Shown here: piece by piece, positions 5,930 to 9,507 of the stretch
Layout: each line of letters opens with the position of its first letter
How positions within the stretch are numbered: position 1 is the first letter of the stretch
Origin: Thermoproteota archaeon
GTDB taxonomy: Archaea > Thermoproteota > Methanomethylicia > Nezhaarchaeales > WYZ-LMO8
Assembly (NCBI GenBank): GCA_011605835.1
Contig: JAAOZJ010000090.1
Coordinates: 1-9,507 of the forward strand
Direction: 5' to 3'
DNA length: 9,507 nucleotides
The notes under the pieces: generated by a model
Databases searched by the model: none
The model's input: the letters and a program-made list of their open reading frames with translations, nothing else
Told to the model about the DNA's origin: nothing
Made by a program: the position numbers and the translations under genes

Positions 5930-6079
5930 ATGGAAATCGCGCCCCATATGATTGCCTCAACAGCACTGAATAGAACAAACTTAAGCGCACGTGAGGTCGA
6001 TGGATCATTTAATGGGCTTCTCAGATCGAGAAGAGGCATAACCTCTCCTACTAGCCCGACTCGAGCACGAAGTAGGTGA
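5930..6079 (+). CDS. Small ORF of unknown function ahead of mobB
   Basis: I do not recognise this 49-residue frame. Its start is supported by GGGTGA (5918-5923), six bases before the ATG. Its TGA (6077-6079) overlaps an out-of-frame ATG and falls within the AGGTGATG just before mobB, an arrangement typical of translational coupling. The product is polar, rich in Ser/Thr/Arg, with no membrane helix, no cysteine and a basic tail (R-A-R-S-R). Arginine codons are mostly AGA, CGA and CGT, unlike the AGG preference elsewhere. It may be a short leader peptide, the decayed end of a lost gene, or chance. A competing minus-strand frame covers the same DNA. Confidence 0.3.
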   Translation: MEIAPHMIASTALNRTNLSAREVDGSFNGLLRSRRGITSPTSPTRARSR

Positions 6080-6085
6080 TGGGCT

Positions 6086-6622
6086 ACGAAAAAAATAGCC
6101 ATAATCGGAAGTAAGAAATCAGGCAAGACTAGTGTTGCTGAAATTGTTATAAGCCATTTTGCCGAGCGTGGTCTATCGATTGGAGCGATAAAGCACATAC
6201 ACCACGTCGATTTCACGATCGATCGCGAAGGTAGTGATACGTGGAGGCATAGACGTGCTGGAGCAAGGCTTGTTGCTTACTTCTCTCCGTCAGAGGCCGG
6301 CGTAATGGTAAGAGTAAATGAGGAACCCAAAAGCATCGAAGAGACGTTGATGCTTATAGGCCCCTTGAACGTGGACCTTATAGTAATCGAGGGATTTCAC
6401 AGGCTTATCGCCAAAAGGTCCGACGTGGGCAAGATAATAACATTTAAAGACCTTGCAGACCTTGAGGAGAGGCTCAAAGGGACGGAGCAACCCATAATAG
6501 CACTCTGCACTTTTAGCAAGGACTTGGCGCAACAAGAGCATCGCAACTTGGAGTTCCTCGTTTTACCTCGTGACAGGGGGAAATTGATTGAGGCGGTGGA
6601 AGCCTTTATGGGCTTTCCATAG
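6086..6622 (+). CDS. mobB: Molybdopterin-guanine dinucleotide biosynthesis adapter MobB, apparent ACG start
   Basis: MobB is a P-loop GTP-binding partner of MobA in making MGD cofactor. From 6086 the frame reads K-K-I-A-I-I, then the P-loop G8-S-K-K-S-G-K-T15. Next comes K-H-I-H-H-V-D-F-T-I-D-R-E-G-S-D-T-W-R-H-R-R-A-G-A (36-60), the MobB hallmark, and a Walker B-like D-L-I-V-I-E-G-F-H-R. Length, 178 residues, is normal. There is no ATG, GTG or TTG in this frame between the upstream stop (6077-6079) and the ATG at 6305, which would lose the P-loop. ACG at 6086 lies six bases after AGGTGA (6074-6079), the spacing seen at other genes here, and would give M-K-K-I-A-I-I-G. The alternative is ATG at 6079 with one base lost or skipped in the A7 run (6089-6095). 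The 3' end overlaps the trmB-mobA end by 17 bases. Confidence 0.9.
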   Translation, partial: TKKIAIIGSKKSGKTSVAEIVISHFAERGLSIGAIKHIHHVDFTIDREGSDTWRHRRAGARLVAYFSPSEAGVMVRVNEEPKSIEETLMLIGPLNVDLIVIEGFHRLIAKRSDVGKIITFKDLADLEERLKGTEQPIIALCTFSKDLAQQEHRNLEFLVLPRDRGKLIEAVEAFMGFP

Positions 6623-7985
6623 CCTCGGCCATCAATAAATCCCTGGGCGTGTTCACGTTGAAGAATGTCAAGAGCCTCTCGTCTATGAGCTTAAGCTCTT
6701 CAATGGAAACGTAGACCACATCTCTCAGACTCTCTATTAGGCGAAGTATGGATCTAGAACCCCTCCTCATCAGTTCTTGGGCGACATCTATTACCGCTTG
6801 TCTTCTATAAATGGAATGAAGGGGTTCTAGATAACCGTTGGGCCAACGAGGAATAGCGGCGTCGTGCCCCTCGGCCCTCTTGAAGAGCTCCACTAGAATC
6901 TTCGGGTTTAGAAATGGGGCATCGCAAGGGACTACGGCCACGTATTCCGCGCGAGCCCTCTTGCAACCAGTGAGTATTCCCATTAAAGGCCCCCAACCCC
7001 TCTCCTCATCCTCGACTATCGTGACGTCTCCTCCGGCGATCTTGCTTATCCGCTTCGACATTCTCTTATTACCAGTCACGACAATGACCTCGCTAGAGAC
7101 CTTTGATGCGGCGTCTATGACCCTCTTAATCATGGGGACCCCCTTGACTTGAAGGAGCGTCTTGTCTTTACCCATGCGCTTGCTGGCGCCTCCGGCTAGA
7201 ACTATGACGCCTCTCTGAGAGGGCCTCAGTTTAAAGTAGAGCGACGCTGGGCTTGCCTCGAACCACACGTAGTTGAAGTGCTCACGCATCGGCTTGACGC
7301 TGAGGTCGTCAGCCACAAATATGGCTTTGAGGTCGTCGATCTTGCCAGATATCAATAAAGAACCGGCGTCCGTTATTACGTAGTAGCCTTCGAGTCCTTC
7401 TTTAACCCTGACGTCTGCTACCTCTAAGGCCCTCTCAACATCAGCTCCCAGAGCTAGGGGTGAGGTCAGTATTTTGACGTCAATGCCCCTCCTTTTTGCC
7501 GCATTTAAGTCCAAGAACAACGTTTTGATGCCCAGGACGTCAAAGTTTGGCACCGAGATTAAGATCTCCCTCCTCGCCTTGAGTATTAAATCCCTTAACT
7601 TATCCAGGACACCCCTCTTGCTCTGTATGACGAGGGCCTCGCTCTTGCCGCTACTCGACACCCTAAACTTTGTTGCTAAGACGTCGATTAATTGCTCGGC
7701 CTTACTCTTTAATAGAGAGACCTTCTCCTCGACGTAGTTCTTAATAGCCTTAGAGGGATCGACGGGCCTGAAGACTTTGGGTCTTCCCAGCTCTTCTTCG
7801 ATGAAGCCTTTCTGCTTTAAACTTGCCAGGACGTCATAGACTTTGGGGTACGCTATGGACGTTATCTCGCTTATCTCCTTAGCCCTAGCTCTGCCCAAGC
7901 TTATGAGGGCCACGTAGACTCTTCCTTCATATTCCGTGAACCCCATGTCTCGTAGCAAGGACAGAACGTCCTGCCCCTCGGCCAT
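6606..7985 (-). CDS. mobA: TrmB-like regulator fused to MobA guanylyltransferase
   Basis: One 459-residue frame joins two activities. Residues 8-85 form a TrmB winged helix (G-F-T-E-Y-E-G-R-V-Y, A-K-E-I-S-E-I-T-S-I-A-Y-P-K-V-Y-D-V-L). A short helical linker follows (85-107), then a domain (about 113-245) resembling the TrmB C-terminal effector region. Residues 258-459 are a complete MobA, which transfers GMP from GTP to molybdopterin. Its motifs are L-A-G-G-A-S-K-R-M-G-K-D-K (263-275), the metal-binding P-C-D-A-P-F-L (353-359), E-P-L-H-S-I-Y and N-V-N-T-P-R-D-L. No stop or usable start separates the halves: the codons before R-G-V-I-V-L-A-G-G lack ATG, GTG and TTG, and no ribosome site is seen. 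ATG at 7985 follows GGTGA by seven bases. moeA-like 2 ends 39 bases upstream on the same strand, so the two are probably co-transcribed. Confidence 0.94.
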   Translation of the reverse strand: MAEGQDVLSLLRDMGFTEYEGRVYVALISLGRARAKEISEITSIAYPKVYDVLASLKQKGFIEEELGRPKVFRPVDPSKAIKNYVEEKVSLLKSKAEQLIDVLATKFRVSSSGKSEALVIQSKRGVLDKLRDLILKARREILISVPNFDVLGIKTLFLDLNAAKRRGIDVKILTSPLALGADVERALEVADVRVKEGLEGYYVITDAGSLLISGKIDDLKAIFVADDLSVKPMREHFNYVWFEASPASLYFKLRPSQRGVIVLAGGASKRMGKDKTLLQVKGVPMIKRVIDAASKVSSEVIVVTGNKRMSKRISKIAGGDVTIVEDEERGWGPLMGILTGCKRARAEYVAVVPCDAPFLNPKILVELFKRAEGHDAAIPRWPNGYLEPLHSIYRRQAVIDVAQELMRRGSRSILRLIESLRDVVYVSIEELKLIDERLLTFFNVNTPRDLLMAEAMESP

Positions 7986-8024
7986 TTCGGTTTCACCAAA
8001 TCTAATGCAAATCCACGAGTAAAA

Positions 8025-9260
8025 TTAATTAAGTAAGTGGACATCCACCATGCTGTCCTTCTCTACGTAGTCTAAGCCCTCGTCAAAAAGGACGTATCCG
8101 TGAGCCCTAACGGGTACGCTTAAGATTGCGGATTCTCCCCTCAGAGGCCAAGCCCTGTAGCAGTCGTTACCTCTCTCGAGCTGGACGAAGACGATCCTCT
8201 TAAATCCCTTGGGCTGGGGAAGCTCTAAGTCATGGGCTATTCTGGCCTTGATGGTTAAGTCGTCAACCTCCAAGCCCATCAGCTTAAACATGATGTTTCT
8301 GGCTATCAATTGGTAGCCGACTATAGTCGATTGTACCAAGCCTGGCAACATGACCAGGGGCTTTCCATTCACCACGGCGACCCCTGTCTGCCTCCCCGGT
8401 CTCGTCATCATCCCATGGAAGATGATCCTTGCCCCATCAACCCTCGATATGGCTGTAGGGACTAGGTCCTTCTCGCCCCTTGACGCGCCGCCTATTGTCA
8501 GCACGAGATCCGAGAAGCTAGTGGCTCTAAGTATAGCCTCAGAGATCAATGAAGGGTCGTCGGGGACTTTCGCAAGGCGCATAGGGATGCCGCCGTCTCT
8601 CAAGACAAAGCCCCCAATCATTAAAGCGTGGCTACAGGGCACTTCTCCCAACTTCAACACATTACCTTCGTCAGCTAGCTCGTCACCTACGGGTACGATG
8701 CACACTCTAGGCCTCGAAAAGACCTTGACCTTCGTGAAGCCCATTAGTGCGAGCAGGGCTACATCCTGTCCCCTAAGCCTATGCCCCCTTCTCAACACAA
8801 CTTCGCCCCTCCTCACGTCGCTTCCGGCTTTGATTACATGCTCTCCAGGCCTAACCCCGTACCTCACCTCAAGGTACTCGCCTTTGACCACCGAGGCCTC
8901 TACCGGCAAAACTCCGTCTGCCCCTAAGGGCATGGGGGCCCCAGTCGCTACATAAGCGGCTTCTCTTGGCCCTAAACTAATGAGCTCTTTCGTCGAAGGA
9001 TAAAGTCGAGCTTTGATCTTCAGTTTGACGGGGTTTGTAGGCGAAGCCTGCGCAACGTCGTTGCTTCTCAAGGCGTATCCATCGAAATGAGCTATGTCAC
9101 ATGGAGGAACGTCAATGTTTGAAATAACATCTTCAGCCAGAAAGCGACCATAAGCGTTAGAGATTTCGACTTCCTCTACTGGCAACGACTGTCTAACATG
9201 TAGCTCGATAGCTTTGAGGCACTCTTCAAGCTTCACGTACTTGATGGTCCCCTGCCACAT
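8025..9260 (-). CDS. moeA: MoeA-like molybdopterin molybdenumtransferase, paralogue 2
   Basis: This second MoeA-family protein has 411 residues. It keeps the family fold markers: T-G-A-P-M-P-L-G-A-D (106-115), a MoCF-like domain at about 183-325 and a C-terminal domain at about 335-411. It resembles paralogue 1 along its length, especially L-A-E-D-V-I-S-N-I-D-V-P-P-C-D-I-A-H-F-D-G-Y-A-L-R-S-N-D. The catalytic loops are more altered than in paralogue 1. G-G-A-S-R-G-E-K-D replaces G-G-x-S-x-G-D-x-D. P-G-R-Q-T-G replaces P-G-K-P-T-G, and L-P-G-L-V-Q-S replaces L-P-G-N-P-V-S. The canonical Asp of F-D-G-Y-A is kept. ATG at 9260 follows GGAG by five bases. A pair of MoeA paralogues is common in archaea and is often linked to Mo versus W, but which does what is not visible here. 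Confidence 0.91.
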   Translation of the reverse strand: MWQGTIKYVKLEECLKAIELHVRQSLPVEEVEISNAYGRFLAEDVISNIDVPPCDIAHFDGYALRSNDVAQASPTNPVKLKIKARLYPSTKELISLGPREAAYVATGAPMPLGADGVLPVEASVVKGEYLEVRYGVRPGEHVIKAGSDVRRGEVVLRRGHRLRGQDVALLALMGFTKVKVFSRPRVCIVPVGDELADEGNVLKLGEVPCSHALMIGGFVLRDGGIPMRLAKVPDDPSLISEAILRATSFSDLVLTIGGASRGEKDLVPTAISRVDGARIIFHGMMTRPGRQTGVAVVNGKPLVMLPGLVQSTIVGYQLIARNIMFKLMGLEVDDLTIKARIAHDLELPQPKGFKRIVFVQLERGNDCYRAWPLRGESAILSVPVRAHGYVLFDEGLDYVEKDSMVDVHLLN

Positions 9261-9319
9261 AAATTCTCCACAACCTTATTCACCCTCAAGTATTAGGAAT
9301 TAAAATTTTGGGGGAGAGG
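9261..9319. promoter_or_regulatory. Divergent promoter region, moeA-like 2 / thiamine-binding protein
   Basis: These 59 bases separate two divergent genes. An AT-rich box at 9297-9309 (AATTAAAATTTTG on plus) is placed correctly for a minus-strand start near 9276, about 16 bases before the moeA ATG. For the plus-strand gene the weaker AGTATTAGG (9290-9298) is about 26 bases before ATG 9320. Both assignments are consensus guesses. Confidence 0.35.
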
Positions 9320-9507
9320 ATGATCGTAGCCCAAATATCCACAATACCTATTGGGACCGAGTCGACCAGCATTAGTGGGTTTGTAGCCGAAGCTGTGAAG
9401 GCTCTTAAAGCCTCGGGCCTCAAAGTCATGGTGACTCCCACGGGGACCGTTGTCGAGGCCAAGAACTTGTGGGAACTGTTTAGAGCGGTCGAAAAGTGCC
9501 ATGAAGC
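9320..9507 (+). CDS. MTH1187/YqgV-family thiamine-binding protein, N-terminal part
   Basis: The visible 62 codons begin M-I-V-A-Q-I-S-T-I-P-I-G-T-E-S-T-S-I-S, followed by V-A-E-A-V-K-A-L-K-A-S-G-L-K and P-T-G-T-V-V-E-A. This is the pattern of the small ferredoxin-like-fold proteins of Pfam Thiamine_BP (UPF0045), usually about 100 residues, which bind thiamine or related pyrimidines in the cytoplasm. The gene runs off the right edge, so roughly the last third is missing. ATG at 9320 directly follows a purine-rich GGGGGAGAGG stretch that contains a ribosome-binding site. It diverges from moeA-like 2. No thiamine biosynthesis gene is seen in the window. Confidence 0.87.
   Translation, partial: MIVAQISTIPIGTESTSISGFVAEAVKALKASGLKVMVTPTGTVVEAKNLWELFRAVEKCHE

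Noticed and set aside
5794..6216. A 140-codon open frame on the minus strand, with hydrophobic stretches.
   Set aside because: Its first half is antisense to the clearly real N-terminal part of mobB. A shortened version from ATG 6039 (81 codons, behind AGGAGAGG) cannot be excluded, but it has no recognisable motif.
6305..6622. mobB as a short 105-codon gene starting at the ATG at 6305.
   Set aside because: This would drop the P-loop and the conserved H-H-x-D-F segment, both encoded without interruption in the same frame from 6086.
7214..7300. mobA as a separate gene starting inside the fused frame.
   Set aside because: No ATG, GTG or TTG immediately precedes the L-A-G-G motif and no ribosome site is visible. 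The nearest GTG upstream (in Y-V-W-F) has none either.

Overview
The window reads as thermophilic archaeal chromosome, most likely Thermoproteota (crenarchaeal type). It carries a transcription factor B gene. Its promoters are BRE/TATA-like boxes about 26 bases before predicted transcription starts, and its Shine-Dalgarno sites match GAGGTGA. Arginine codons are mostly AGG, isoleucine is often ATA, and some starts are GTG or apparently leaderless. I cannot name a genus. I saw no rRNA, tRNA or CRISPR array.

Left part (1-1967): the first 53 codons of an IS607-type serine recombinase run off the left edge on the minus strand. Next comes a tnpB-derived right-end remnant (237-368), then transcription factor B (687-1625, plus) behind three stacked TATA boxes, then a second remnant (1649-1937). 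The second remnant still encodes a recognisable TnpB C-terminal relic on the minus strand. The remnants share a nearly identical 54-bp core in the same orientation and an equivalent stem-loop, so tfb sits between direct repeats of what looks like guide-RNA (omega RNA) scaffold.

Middle (1968-3321): a small pilin-like secreted or membrane protein (minus) diverges from the SurE nucleotidase gene (plus).

Right part (3326-9260): a molybdenum/tungsten cofactor locus. In chromosomal order it holds moeA-like 1 (minus), moaA (minus), a small unassigned ORF and mobB (plus), a TrmB-type regulator fused in frame to MobA (minus), and moeA-like 2 (minus). MoaA starts pterin synthesis from GTP. The MoeA pair would insert metal, and MobA with MobB would attach GMP to make the bis-MGD form. 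moaB, moaC, moaD and moaE are not here. The two notable features are the regulator-MobA fusion and mobB, whose reading frame has no ATG, GTG or TTG before its P-loop. mobB appears to start at ACG behind a good Shine-Dalgarno site, or else needs a frame change in an A7 run. A palindrome directly upstream of the moaA promoter is a candidate operator for the pathway.

Right edge (9320-9507): the first 62 codons of an MTH1187/YqgV-family thiamine-binding protein (plus), divergent from moeA-like 2.
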